NCBI GenBank assembly: GCA_900316965.1
Contig: ONEY01000003.1
Span: 62,001 to 126,000, forward strand
DNA from: an uncultured Bacteroidales bacterium
GTDB taxonomy: Bacteria; Bacteroidota; Bacteroidia; Bacteroidales; P3
Direction of reading: 5' to 3'
Length of the DNA stretch: 64,000 nucleotides
Shown: piece after piece, positions 17,319 to 24,828 of the stretch
Position numbering within the stretch: the stretch's first letter is position 1
How the letters are laid out: each line of letters starts with the position of its first letter
Program-made: the position numbers and the translations under genes
The notes under the pieces: generated by a model
Told to the model about the DNA's origin: nothing
Databases searched by the model: none
Seen by the model: the letters and a program-made list of their open reading frames with translations, nothing else

Positions 17319-18305
17319 TTAATAAATACTCCCCGTATTGATTACAGGACTGGCACTTTCATCAGCGCAAAGGACAACAAGGAGATTGCTAACCATAGTG
17401 GCTTTCTTCTCTTCGTCTAATTGAACAACTTCACGCTCGCTCAGTTTGTTCAATGCCAACTCAACCATAGAGACAGCACCCTCTACAATTTTTTCACGTG
17501 CCGAGATGATAGCATCGGCTTGCTGGCGGCGCAGCATGACGCTGGCGATTTCGGCAGCGTAAGCCAAATAGTTGATACGGGCCTCTATCACCTCTATACC
17601 TGCTATCGCCAAACGTGAACGCAACTCTCGTTCAAGCTCGTTGTTGATCTCCTCAGCGCCGCTACGAAGTGTAATGTCCTTATTATTATGATCCATGTTA
17701 TCATAAGCATAATGACCTGCAACCTTGCGAAGGGCAGCGTCACTCTGAACGTGAACGAAACTGTCATAACCCTTCAACGTCTGCTGAGCCTGCTGGTTCT
17801 GTTCGGCATGCTGGGCATTTGAAGACAACGTCTCAACGTCAATATCAAACACTGCCTTGTATGTGTCAGCGATTTTCCACACCAAAACCAATCCAATCAT
17901 GATAGGATTACCATTGCGGTCGTTAACCTTGATAGGAGGCACATCCATATTGCGAGCACGCAACGAAATGCGACGCTTGCCATAAAAAGGATTAATCCAG
18001 AAGAAACCGTTCTGACGCACAGTGCCACTATAACGTCCAAAGAATGTGAGAACACGCGACTGATTGGGCTGTATAATCATAAAGCCAACAGTGTGCAGGA
18101 TATACACAAAGCACAGTATGATACCACTCAATATTGGCAACAGCACCAATGCTGTGGGCTCTCCGTTTGCGTCAATCATACCTTCTATTGACGACAATAC
18201 AATAACCAACAAAATCGAACCCACCAACAAAGCGAGGTTCAAAAACAGATGAAGAAAACCATTATTCTTCAATGCAAGTTTTTTTTCAAATTCTTTTGTT
18301 TCCAT
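17319..18305 (-). CDS. SPFH (stomatin/prohibitin/flotillin) domain protein
   Basis: 328 residues. Two hydrophobic helices at about 18-40 and 52-75, then the SPFH domain from about 78 (NQSRVLTFFGRYSGTVRQNGFFW, then MDVPPIKVNDRNGNPIMIGL). About 165-190 is a Gln/His-rich insertion. ELERELRSRLAIAGIEVIEARINYL and the Ala-rich helix AAEIASVMLRRQQADAIISARE are typical of stomatin/flotillin ends. Such proteins form oligomeric scaffolds on the inner membrane. It leads the operon, with a full promoter 70 bases upstream. The linkage SPFH plus Arc-like regulator is one I believe recurs in Bacteroidales; the meaning is unknown. Confidence 0.93.
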   Translation of the reverse strand: METKEFEKKLALKNNGFLHLFLNLALLVGSILLVIVLSSIEGMIDANGEPTALVLLPILSGIILCFVYILHTVGFMIIQPNQSRVLTFFGRYSGTVRQNGFFWINPFYGKRRISLRARNMDVPPIKVNDRNGNPIMIGLVLVWKIADTYKAVFDIDVETLSSNAQHAEQNQQAQQTLKGYDSFVHVQSDAALRKVAGHYAYDNMDHNNKDITLRSGAEEINNELERELRSRLAIAGIEVIEARINYLAYAAEIASVMLRRQQADAIISAREKIVEGAVSMVELALNKLSEREVVQLDEEKKATMVSNLLVVLCADESASPVINTGSIY

Positions 18306-18377
18306 ATTATTCTAATTAATTGTTTTATTGTTTGCAATTTAGAAAATTCACTATGATATTATTTTGATATCACTTTG

Positions 18378-18408
18378 CAAAAATACAACCATTTTTTAAA
18401 CCACCAAA
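18378..18408 (-). promoter_or_regulatory. Promoter of the SPFH operon
   Basis: Minus strand: TTTG (18405-18408), a 19-base spacer, TATTTTTG (18378-18385). Full match to the Bacteroidota promoter, about 70 bases before the SPFH start. Confidence 0.8.
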
Positions 18409-18591
18409 AAAAAATCAAAAAAAAATAAAAAAATAAAATTTATACCATTAATTTACACCATATTACAATATCAATATTTTTATAGTAGCAGAAATAAAGC
18501 ATAGTATTTTATATTTTTGGGACGGATTTTTATTTAAATTTTGACTGGATAATGCAATATCAAAGGCAATTCATCGTTAACGAAAGCACAA

Positions 18592-18840
18592 ATGCTTATC
18601 TCTGCACTTATCATATTATCTTTTTTGTTGGTACTTTTTCGCATACTAAGAGGCGAAAGTGTACGTGATATACATCGCGAAATCAAAGAATTGAAAGCAC
18701 AAGATGTGCCACACTTTTTTTTCAAATCGCTAAAAATAGTGTTCACATTCAAAGGGCCCTTCTATAAACGCAGACATAAGAACCCAAAAGAGCAAGAGTC
18801 CGAAACTGTCTTAGAGGAGATTAACAACACCTCTAAATAA
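18592..18840 (+). CDS. Small single-pass membrane protein, copy 1
   Basis: 82 residues: an N-terminal helix (about 2-18), then FRILRGESVRDIHREIKELKAQDVPHFFFK and a basic tail. It is clearly paralogous to the protein at 21144: the strings FRILRGES, REIKELKAQDVPH and SLKIVF are shared. Conservation through residue 58 with a divergent low-complexity tail indicates a real coding sequence. It is anchored in the inner membrane with a cytoplasmic amphipathic segment (inferred from basic residues after the helix). Function unknown. Confidence 0.75.
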   Translation: MLISALIILSFLLVLFRILRGESVRDIHREIKELKAQDVPHFFFKSLKIVFTFKGPFYKRRHKNPKEQESETVLEEINNTSK

Positions 18841-19111
18841 CAATTAATATTCCCCAAAATCTGTTTTTTCGATCTAATAACCAATAGGCAGACTGGAATT
18901 TGAGGGTATGCATTATTGTAATACTCCCAAAAATCCAGACCGCTGGTATGCGGGGAGAGAAAGAATTTGTTATCGTCAAATGACTAAAAAGACGCAAGGA
19001 AAAATCACAGCAGAGTTGTCCATGTCTACGTTCCTTCATCTCGGCAGAGTGTAAGATTTCTCTCTACTCTCGAATTGCGTCACTATCAAGGGCAAATAGC
19101 GCCGGCTGCAA
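18841..19111. other. Gene-poor stretch, probably decayed coding DNA
   Basis: No recognisable gene. A 48-codon frame at 18908-19054 on the plus strand (starting MHYCNTPKNPDRWYAGRE) reads somewhat like protein but matches nothing I know. The stretch directly follows the truncated end of the C10 protease remnant, so it may be junk left by a deletion or by a lost mobile element. Confidence 0.3.
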
Positions 19112-19703
19112 TCAGCAATCAAATGACTGTCTCCGAAATAGTGGAGAGCATCCTCCAGAATTGTTAATAGTCTGCCCCCATTTAACTACGCCACGTCCTG
19201 GGATGTTTAATAAAGAGGCCCCAGGGTTGTATTTTATTTCTACAGAATTAATGCCTTTGGCATTGTAAAGAAGCTTTTGCCATCGTTCTTCGATATCTCT
19301 TAGTGTAGTTGAATCTGCAGGCATAAGACCTCTTGAAACGGAGATGTCCGCATCCAAAATGTTTCTTTTATATTTCCTTATTAAAGCATTGAAAACCAAG
19401 ATTGTCACTGTATTGCAGTGTCATATCTGTACCATTCCCATATGCAAGTATTGGAGGTTCATATTCTGACGCAGAAATAATCGTCCAATATCCATTGCTG
19501 TAATGAACACAATAAAGGCAGAGTGTGTCGTTTAAATAATCCTCCTCAATATCCAACAATTGTCCAGTAGATAAACCAATGCTTCTTAGAAAATTAGTAG
19601 ATACAGTCACAGCTTGGTTTTTGTCAATTCTATTCTGTGCTGTCATTTCGGCAGGTACAACCAATAGTGCAAAGACTAGTATTATGTATTTCCTACTTTT
19701 CAT
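19112..19703 (-). pseudogene. Frameshifted, truncated C10 (streptopain-like) cysteine protease
   Basis: Two frames on the minus strand join into one degraded gene. The first (19368-19703, start MKSRKYIILVFALLVV) has a signal peptide and a Spi-type propeptide: NQAVTVSTNFLRSIG, then YSNGYWTIISASEYEPPILAYG. The second (19112-19408) continues it: LIRKYKRN.., WQKLLYN, then VVKWGQTINNSGGCSP, which resembles the K-W-x-Q segment at the start of the C10 catalytic domain. The frame changes near 19375-19400. The reading then ends before the catalytic Cys block and all of the His region, so the enzyme is inactive. A single sequencing indel could explain the frameshift but not the missing catalytic half. 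Confidence 0.7.
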
Positions 19704-20160
19704 CGTTGTTAGAGTTTATTGGTTCAAATATAATGTCTTCTTCTCTTAATGGTCTAAAACCATAGGACCAATCGCATTGGCAATCGCCAGCATTATGATG
19801 AAATATTGTGGTTGCATACACTTTGCAAGGCCTATCATCGGGTATTTCAATTAAAACACCATCGCCAACATATCTTAAAATCTGTGCGAAGTGACTGAGT
19901 GACTTTTGGCGACCATCCCAAACAAAAGAAGAGTCATCTTTGATATTTATAAAATCATCATCGAACCCTGCTTCTTGATCCAGCCAACCCCAGATCATGA
20001 CAGTGTCGCCCCAAGCTAAAGTGTGGCGATGTTCAAAAATATAATATGGATCAACGTACTGATTGTTCCATTTTTTTGGAGGACGGTCTGCATAATACAG
20101 TTTGTCACATGATGTTAGCAACAAAAATGCTGCCATTATAAATAGATTTCTTGTTTTCAT
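19693..20160 (-). CDS. Lipoprotein of unknown function
   Basis: 155 residues with a lipoprotein signal (MKTRNLFIMAAFLLLTSC, Cys18). The mature part is rich in aromatic and acidic residues (HTLAWGDTVMIWGWLDQEAGFDDDF; GDCQCDWSYGFRPLREEDIIFEP) and looks like a small beta-sandwich or barrel. Its end overlaps the C10 protease remnant by 11 bases, so the two were co-translated. In Bacteroides, C10 proteases are sometimes encoded with small lipoprotein inhibitors; this could be such a partner, but I see no diagnostic motif. It may now be an orphan. Confidence 0.6.
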   Translation of the reverse strand: MKTRNLFIMAAFLLLTSCDKLYYADRPPKKWNNQYVDPYYIFEHRHTLAWGDTVMIWGWLDQEAGFDDDFINIKDDSSFVWDGRQKSLSHFAQILRYVGDGVLIEIPDDRPCKVYATTIFHHNAGDCQCDWSYGFRPLREEDIIFEPINSNNDEK

Positions 20161-20166
20161 AATCGT

Positions 20167-21032
20167 CTATTTTTGTTGACATTTGAGTTCGTTGATTTGT
20201 TTTTGCAGGTCAATTATGTAGAGTGTTAGCTCCTCTATTTTCTGAAGCATCATGATATTCATTTCACTGATACTAACTCCGTCGCGTTTCACCTCACTCT
20301 CAGTCGGAATTTCTGGAAGATGACGATAGTTTTTGATATATTTTTCCAATTGAGAAAGGGGCATTAGCTTATAATCTTCAGAAAAAACAAAATCACTCCA
20401 ACCAGTTTGGGTTACCCGAACTTCGCGTGTTCGAACATGCCCGTCATAGGTGCATACGAATCCAGAGCCCAGATAGCTATTCCCGTTAACAGTCAATGTT
20501 CCATTGACATTAGCATTCATGGTGTTGACTGCATGGTTGGCGGTTATATCATGGATTGCCGTGACATCATTACCAACCATAATGTTCTGTTTGGCATATA
20601 TATTGCTGTCCACCTTAAGCGCATATCCCGGTACGGTGCACCACAAATACCAATTCGTCCTGTACTATCGACAACAATGCCCCTGCCATTGCAAGCAAAT
20701 ATATTTAAAAACTTGCTCTCGTTCTGTTGCAGCGTAACCAATCCACTTGTCTGTTTGATCATAAATCCGTCAGTATATGTTCCACCAGAATGTGGATTAG
20801 TCATGTGGAATGATGTTATATAATAGCCGTTGTCGTTACCTGTTCTCAGACCATCAGGTTCAAATCCCGACCCATATTCATGTATTTCGGTGTTATGAAT
20901 ATGCAAGTCTGAATTCGGTGTAGACGTTCCAATACCTACAGGCGCATTTAAAGTTGTAACTGACTGAGCTAATGCACTGCCATTGATTATTGCAATACAA
21001 AAACATGTTAAAAGCGATATGGTTCTTCTCAT
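20167..21032 (-). pseudogene. Frameshifted tail-fibre-like surface protein
   Basis: Frame one (from 21032, signal peptide MRRTISLLTCFCIAIING..) runs through VGIGTSTPNSDLHIHNTEI, typical of Bacteroidota fibre-like proteins, to RIGICGAP near 20625. The reading then continues in another frame (to 20167) with GYALKVDSNIYAKQNIMVGNDV, TLTVNGNSYLG and the diagnostic end WSDFVFSEDYKLMPLSQLEKYI.. HLPEIPTESEV.. ISEMNIMMLQKIEELTLYIIDLQKQI, a coiled coil. The family is widespread on Bacteroidota surfaces and resembles phage tail-fibre C-termini. A one-base indel around 20620-20640 restores one frame of about 288 residues, so it may be a recent pseudogene or a sequence error. Confidence 0.7.
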
Positions 21033-21121
21033 AAAGAGAAAAATATTAAATTGGATTAATTAACTGTATTTTAATAAAAAAAAGAGAAACGGCTACGGAT
21101 TGATAGTTGGAATTGTTATTG

Positions 21122-21140
21122 CAAATATACTTTTTTTTTT
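21122..21140. promoter_or_regulatory. -7 element plus T10 homopolymer between divergent genes
   Basis: On the minus strand TATATTTG (21122-21129) matches the -7 element for the fibre-like gene, about 90 bases upstream of it. Next to it is a run of ten T (21131-21140). The run would sit inside the -33/-7 spacer of that promoter and three bases before the ATG of the small membrane protein on the other strand. No -33 TTTG is clear. Confidence 0.45.
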
Positions 21141-21143
21141 AAA

Positions 21144-21434
21144 ATGCTGATTTCTGCAATCATCATACTGACTATACTGCTGATACTTTTCCGCATCCTT
21201 CGCGGAGAAAGCATTGGTGATATCCGTCGCGAAATCAAAGAGTTGAAAGCACAAGATGTTCCGCACTATTTCTTGCGTTCACTCAAGATTGTCTTCTCTT
21301 TCAAGGGCCCCGGTTACAAAAGGAGAAAGAAAAAGGAGGCCTCACAGCAGTCCGACCCATCCTCGCACCATTCCGACCCCGGCTCCAAAGCACCCTCCGA
21401 CAGCACCACAACCCCCGGTTCCCAAGCCCAATAG
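21144..21434 (+). CDS. Small single-pass membrane protein, copy 2
   Basis: 96 residues, paralogue of the protein at 18592. The helix at about 2-18 (MLISAIIILTILLILF) and the block RILRGESIGDIRREIKELKAQDVPHYF are strongly conserved, followed by SLKIVFSFKGPGYKRRKKK. The tail (about 65-96) is Ser/Pro/Thr-rich and disordered, unlike the acidic end of copy 1. The T10 run ends three bases before the ATG, leaving no Shine-Dalgarno site. Function unknown. Confidence 0.75.
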   Translation: MLISAIIILTILLILFRILRGESIGDIRREIKELKAQDVPHYFLRSLKIVFSFKGPGYKRRKKKEASQQSDPSSHHSDPGSKAPSDSTTTPGSQAQ

Positions 21435-21654
21435 CCTTCCTTCCCCTCAACGACGCTTGCGCCCGTGAGCTTGTAATTATTTCCGTATCTTTACAGTTAT
21501 AATAATATACGGTTGTCAACCTTTTCAGGAACGCTGTCAACGATGTCAGGAAAAAAGTCAATATCACCAACAAAAAACACCTGACAACCGCTTCAGAGAC
21601 AGAACATTAAACCATTAGTCAAAATTAGAAAAAGACACTGGTTTGGAGTACTCT

Positions 21655-21674
21655 TGGGACAGTGAACTGTCCCA
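21655..21674. repeat. Perfect 9-bp-arm palindrome
   Basis: TGGGACAGT GA ACTGTCCCA: two perfect 9-base arms around two central bases. The short centre argues for a dimeric protein-binding site rather than an RNA hairpin. No regulator gene is adjacent. Confidence 0.6.
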
Positions 21675-21884
21675 CATCGAAAAGTATAATGGCTAATTAA
21701 ATGGCAATTAGTGTTTTGCAGAAAGAATGAAAAAATTTTCGTTTCCATTCGTAGACCGCAATGCCGCGGTCGTACTTTTGCACTGTCTTCGCGAGACAAA
21801 AGAGAGTACTTTGACATAATGAAACCCAATGAGTTAAATAAGAACAGCTCCACACGCAGAGCCTTCACACCTCCACCCCTTCAC

Positions 21885-21928
21885 ATCGGATCCCTATCGG
21901 ACTCACAGCGGACTTACAGCGAACCCTC
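21885..21928. repeat. Block of four degenerate 11-bp repeats
   Basis: Successive units ATCGGATCCCT, ATCGGACTCAC, AGCGGACTTAC and AGCGAACCCTC, in an 11-base period. The unit is the reverse complement of the one at 27069-27101. Confidence 0.6.
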
Positions 21929-22083
21929 ACCCCAAAATGCTCCAATCCAAAATCGAAAAAGAAAACCCAAAACAATGAAAACAGGCCATAAAAACGAACG
22001 TCTTCCCGAGATGCGCCCTCAACCCAACATCGTCAATTCTCGCACAATCTTTTTGCACCAGGTGTCAATTGCGAAAAAACATT

Positions 22084-22091
22084 TATCTTTG
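22084..22091 (+). promoter_or_regulatory. Probable -7 element of the purine permease gene
   Basis: TATCTTTG, an exact TAnnTTTG match about 70 bases before the permease ATG. A TTTG at 22052-22055 is 28 bases away, too far to be a normal -33 box. Confidence 0.5.
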
Positions 22092-22159
22092 CAGTCGCAA
22101 AGAACAGCACCATCTGCTGATGCCAACGAACAAAAGTAGCACATCATAACCCCGATCCC

Positions 22160-23491
22160 ATGCTGCAAAAACTCTTCGGCTTCGACCCAGCGAAACATAG
22201 CGTACGCACCGAAATCATGGCTGGTGTCACCACCTTCCTCACCATGGCCTACATCCTGGCCGTCAACCCCAACATCTTCGCCAACCTGGAGGGAATGCCC
22301 CGCGGTTCTGTCTTTACGGCCACCGCACTCGCTGCCATCGTCGGCACTCTGGTGATGGCTCTCTACGCCAAGAAACCTTTCGGTCTCGCCCCCGGCATGG
22401 GCCTCAACGCCTTCTTCGTCTTCACCGTCTGCCTGGGCATGGGCTACAGCTGGCAGTTTGCGCTGACTGCCGTCTTCCTCGAGGGCATCATCTTCGTCAT
22501 CCTTACCGTCACCAAGCTCCGCACATGGCTCGTCAACGCCATCCCCGGCACGCTCAAGAAGGCCATCGGCGCCGGCATAGGGCTCTTCATCGCCTTCATC
22601 GGACTCCAGAACGCGGGCATCATCGTCGACAACGGCTCCACACTCGTCTCTCTGGGCAATATCACCGAAGGCAAAGCGCTTGTGGGTTTCATCGGCATCT
22701 TCATCACCGGTGGTCTCGTGATGCTCAAGGTCAGGGGCGGCATACTGTGGGGCATCCTGCTCACCGCTCTCCTGGGGCTCGTCGTCAAAGACCCCTCAAC
22801 CGGCTTGGCCGTCACACAAATGATGCGTAGCGATGCCGGCAACGTCATGCTCCTCTCCCTCCCCGACAGCATCGCCCCCATCTTCTGCAAGTTCCAGTGG
22901 TCGCAGATCCTGAGCTGGGACATGCTGGTGGTAGTGGTCACCTTCCTCTTCATCGATATGTTCGACACGATGGGTACGCTGATAGGCGTCTGCCAAGGAA
23001 CCGAAATGGGCGACAAGGAGCAGATCGAGGATCTCGACAAGATGTTTATGGCCGACTCCGTCGCCACGATAGCAGGAGCCTGCCTGGGAACCTCCACGAC
23101 AACCACCTATGTCGAGAGCGCCTCGGGCGTCGGCGTCGGCGGCCGCACAGGTCTCACCGCCTTCTCCATCGCCGCCTGCTTTGCGCTTGCTCTCTTCTTC
23201 AGCCCCATCTTCCTGGCTATCCCTGGTGCCGCTACAGCTCCGGCACTGGTGATGGTGGGCGTCATGATGATGCACAACATCAGCGTGATCCACTGGGACG
23301 ACTATGCGCGCAGCATTCCGGCCTTCATCACCATCGTCATGATGCCTCTGGCCTACAGCATCAGCGACGGCATACTGCTCGGCGTCATCGCCTACGTCAT
23401 CACCCATCTGGTTAGCGGACATTGGAAGGAACTCAACAAGACTCTCGTCATCCTCGCCATCCTCTTCGTGCTGCGCTACATCTTCATCTGA
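22160..23491 (+). CDS. NCS2/AzgA-family purine permease
   Basis: A 443-residue inner-membrane permease with about 13-14 hydrophobic helices. It matches the AzgA branch (adenine/guanine/hypoxanthine:H+ symporters): EIMAGVTTFLTMAYILAVNP, PFGLAPGMGLNAFFVFTV, AIGAGIGLFIAFIGLQNAGI, TFLFIDMFDTMGTLIGV and GTSTTTTYVESASGVGVGGR. Length is standard. Codons are strongly biased to C or G in the third position compared with nearby genes, suggesting acquisition or a different expression class. It stands alone and converges on the flippase gene with 12 bases between stops. Confidence 0.93.
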   Translation: MLQKLFGFDPAKHSVRTEIMAGVTTFLTMAYILAVNPNIFANLEGMPRGSVFTATALAAIVGTLVMALYAKKPFGLAPGMGLNAFFVFTVCLGMGYSWQFALTAVFLEGIIFVILTVTKLRTWLVNAIPGTLKKAIGAGIGLFIAFIGLQNAGIIVDNGSTLVSLGNITEGKALVGFIGIFITGGLVMLKVRGGILWGILLTALLGLVVKDPSTGLAVTQMMRSDAGNVMLLSLPDSIAPIFCKFQWSQILSWDMLVVVVTFLFIDMFDTMGTLIGVCQGTEMGDKEQIEDLDKMFMADSVATIAGACLGTSTTTTYVESASGVGVGGRTGLTAFSIAACFALALFFSPIFLAIPGAATAPALVMVGVMMMHNISVIHWDDYARSIPAFITIVMMPLAYSISDGILLGVIAYVITHLVSGHWKELNKTLVILAILFVLRYIFI

Positions 23492-23503
23492 ATTCCTGTA
23501 CCG

Positions 23504-24820
23504 TCAGGCGACAGAGGTGTCATAGCGCAAGGCCATACGCAGATACCAGAACATCAGGGCGATGGAGACCAGCGCGCCAGCTATGGCGAAAAGAAGAATG
23601 CCAACACGGAAATCGAGCAGAACGATGCCGACGATTACTGCTGCGACGCGAAGCACAAACTGCACGATGTGGAACACGAACTCGCCACGTTGGCGCCCGA
23701 AAACGTTGGCAAGGAACATCAGCGACGACGAGGTCAGCGTCACATACACCCACGGCAGCAGGCATCTCAGATAGTAGCCGCAGCTGTGCCACCGCGACCC
23801 GAAAAGGAACCCGAATATCTCATCGCCAAACAGGAACGCGACCACAAAGAGCGGCAGCGCTACCGCATTGAGCCATATTGTCAGCCGCATGATGTCGCGA
23901 CCGATGGGGCGACGCTCGCGGACCTTCTCGGCAACACGCACATACATGAGCCTCTCGATGGCATTATTGATGATGTTCACGGGTCTGAAAGTGAAAGTCA
24001 AGGCCAATGCATACAAACCCACCTCGGCTTTGTCGAAATAGAGTGCCAGCCACAGCAGCGGAAGGTTGAACGAGAGGCTGTTGACCAGGTCCTTGGGCAT
24101 TGTGAACAGCGGGAAGTTCCTGAACTTGCGCGCTGCGTTGCGCATGGCCTCACGACTGCTGGTGGTTGGCATCCGCAGCTTGCGCAGGGCTGCAAGGTAG
24201 TTGATGTTTGAGGCTGCCTTGCCCAGCACGGTGCCCAGCGGAAGTCCCAGCGTGTGCCACGCGGTGGCCGCCAGCTTGGGGAGTCCGAACAGGATCTTGA
24301 ACACCACGCCTGTCGACGACCCTACCACTTCTGACAACGCTATGTGCCCGAATTGGCGCTGACGGTTGAAGAGCGACGCATATACTCTCGATGTGCCGCA
24401 GAAGTATACCATCGGCGCCAGCAGCAGGAAGATGACATAGTGCGACATTGTGCCGCCGAGGGGATCTCGGTAATAATTTATCATTACAATCGCTGTTATG
24501 GCAATGAGCAGCACGAGCGAAACCAGAGCGTTTATACGCAACGCAAGGCGACTCACGGTGGCGGCCTCGTCGTCGTTTTCGGCTATGACAGTGCCTAATT
24601 CATATTTGCACGTGCTGACAATGATAAGCACCTCGACATAGGAGAAGAAGATATTATAGACACCGAAGTCATCGGGTGAGAAAAGCCTGGCAAGAAGAAT
24701 GTATGCCAGAAAGGCTATGCCCTGTGCCCAAACATTGCCGGATATAAGGGCAACACCATCCTTGACAAATCTGGACTTTAGCAGTGGTAATACTATCTTG
24801 TGTCTCTTTTCTTCAACCAT
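23504..24820 (-). CDS. Oligosaccharide flippase (Wzx/MOP superfamily)
   Basis: A 438-residue membrane protein with about 12 helices. The start KDGVALISGNVWAQGIAFLAYILLARLFSPDDFGVYNIFFS is the classic Wzx/polysaccharide-exporter opening. Later segments (SLSFNLPLLWLALYFDKAEVGLYALALTF, and the final pair of helices) fit the family. It likely flips undecaprenyl-linked sugars for O-antigen, capsule or glycoprotein synthesis. No glycosyltransferases are adjacent, so this is an isolated glycan gene. Its downstream half (lower coordinates) is GC-rich like the permease gene. It follows the VWA gene by eight bases. Confidence 0.88.
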   Translation of the reverse strand: MVEEKRHKIVLPLLKSRFVKDGVALISGNVWAQGIAFLAYILLARLFSPDDFGVYNIFFSYVEVLIIVSTCKYELGTVIAENDDEAATVSRLALRINALVSLVLLIAITAIVMINYYRDPLGGTMSHYVIFLLLAPMVYFCGTSRVYASLFNRQRQFGHIALSEVVGSSTGVVFKILFGLPKLAATAWHTLGLPLGTVLGKAASNINYLAALRKLRMPTTSSREAMRNAARKFRNFPLFTMPKDLVNSLSFNLPLLWLALYFDKAEVGLYALALTFTFRPVNIINNAIERLMYVRVAEKVRERRPIGRDIMRLTIWLNAVALPLFVVAFLFGDEIFGFLFGSRWHSCGYYLRCLLPWVYVTLTSSSLMFLANVFGRQRGEFVFHIVQFVLRVAAVIVGIVLLDFRVGILLFAIAGALVSIALMFWYLRMALRYDTSVA

Positions 24821-24828
24821 ATTTATTG

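Larger units (their letters stand above)
21435..22159. other. Gene-free 0.7-kb intergenic region with palindromes and repeats
   Basis: No convincing coding sequence: the longest open frame (21711-22139) has a low-complexity, basic composition and no homologue I know. It holds inverted repeats (CGGTTGTC at 21510-21517 with its complement at 21593-21600), the perfect palindrome at 21655-21674, a TACTTTTG -7-like site at 21773-21780, the 11-bp repeat block at 21885-21928 and a TATCTTTG site at 22084-22091 before the purine permease. Confidence 0.5.

Noticed and set aside
18833..19039. A 68-codon minus-strand frame after the first small membrane gene
   Set aside because: No start context or protein-like pattern; it lies in decayed DNA.
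21711..22139. A 142-codon frame in the gene-free region
   Set aside because: No start context, biased composition and no family features; it crosses the 11-bp repeat block.
22092..22159. Purine riboswitch before the purine permease
   Set aside because: The 70-base leader shows no three-way junction with the conserved loops; such riboswitches are not expected in Bacteroidota.
22444..23422. Long frames on both strands opposite and within the purine permease (172-220 codons)
   Set aside because: They are shadows of a GC-rich gene with C/G third positions; their compositions are Arg/His/Pro-rich and carry no motifs.
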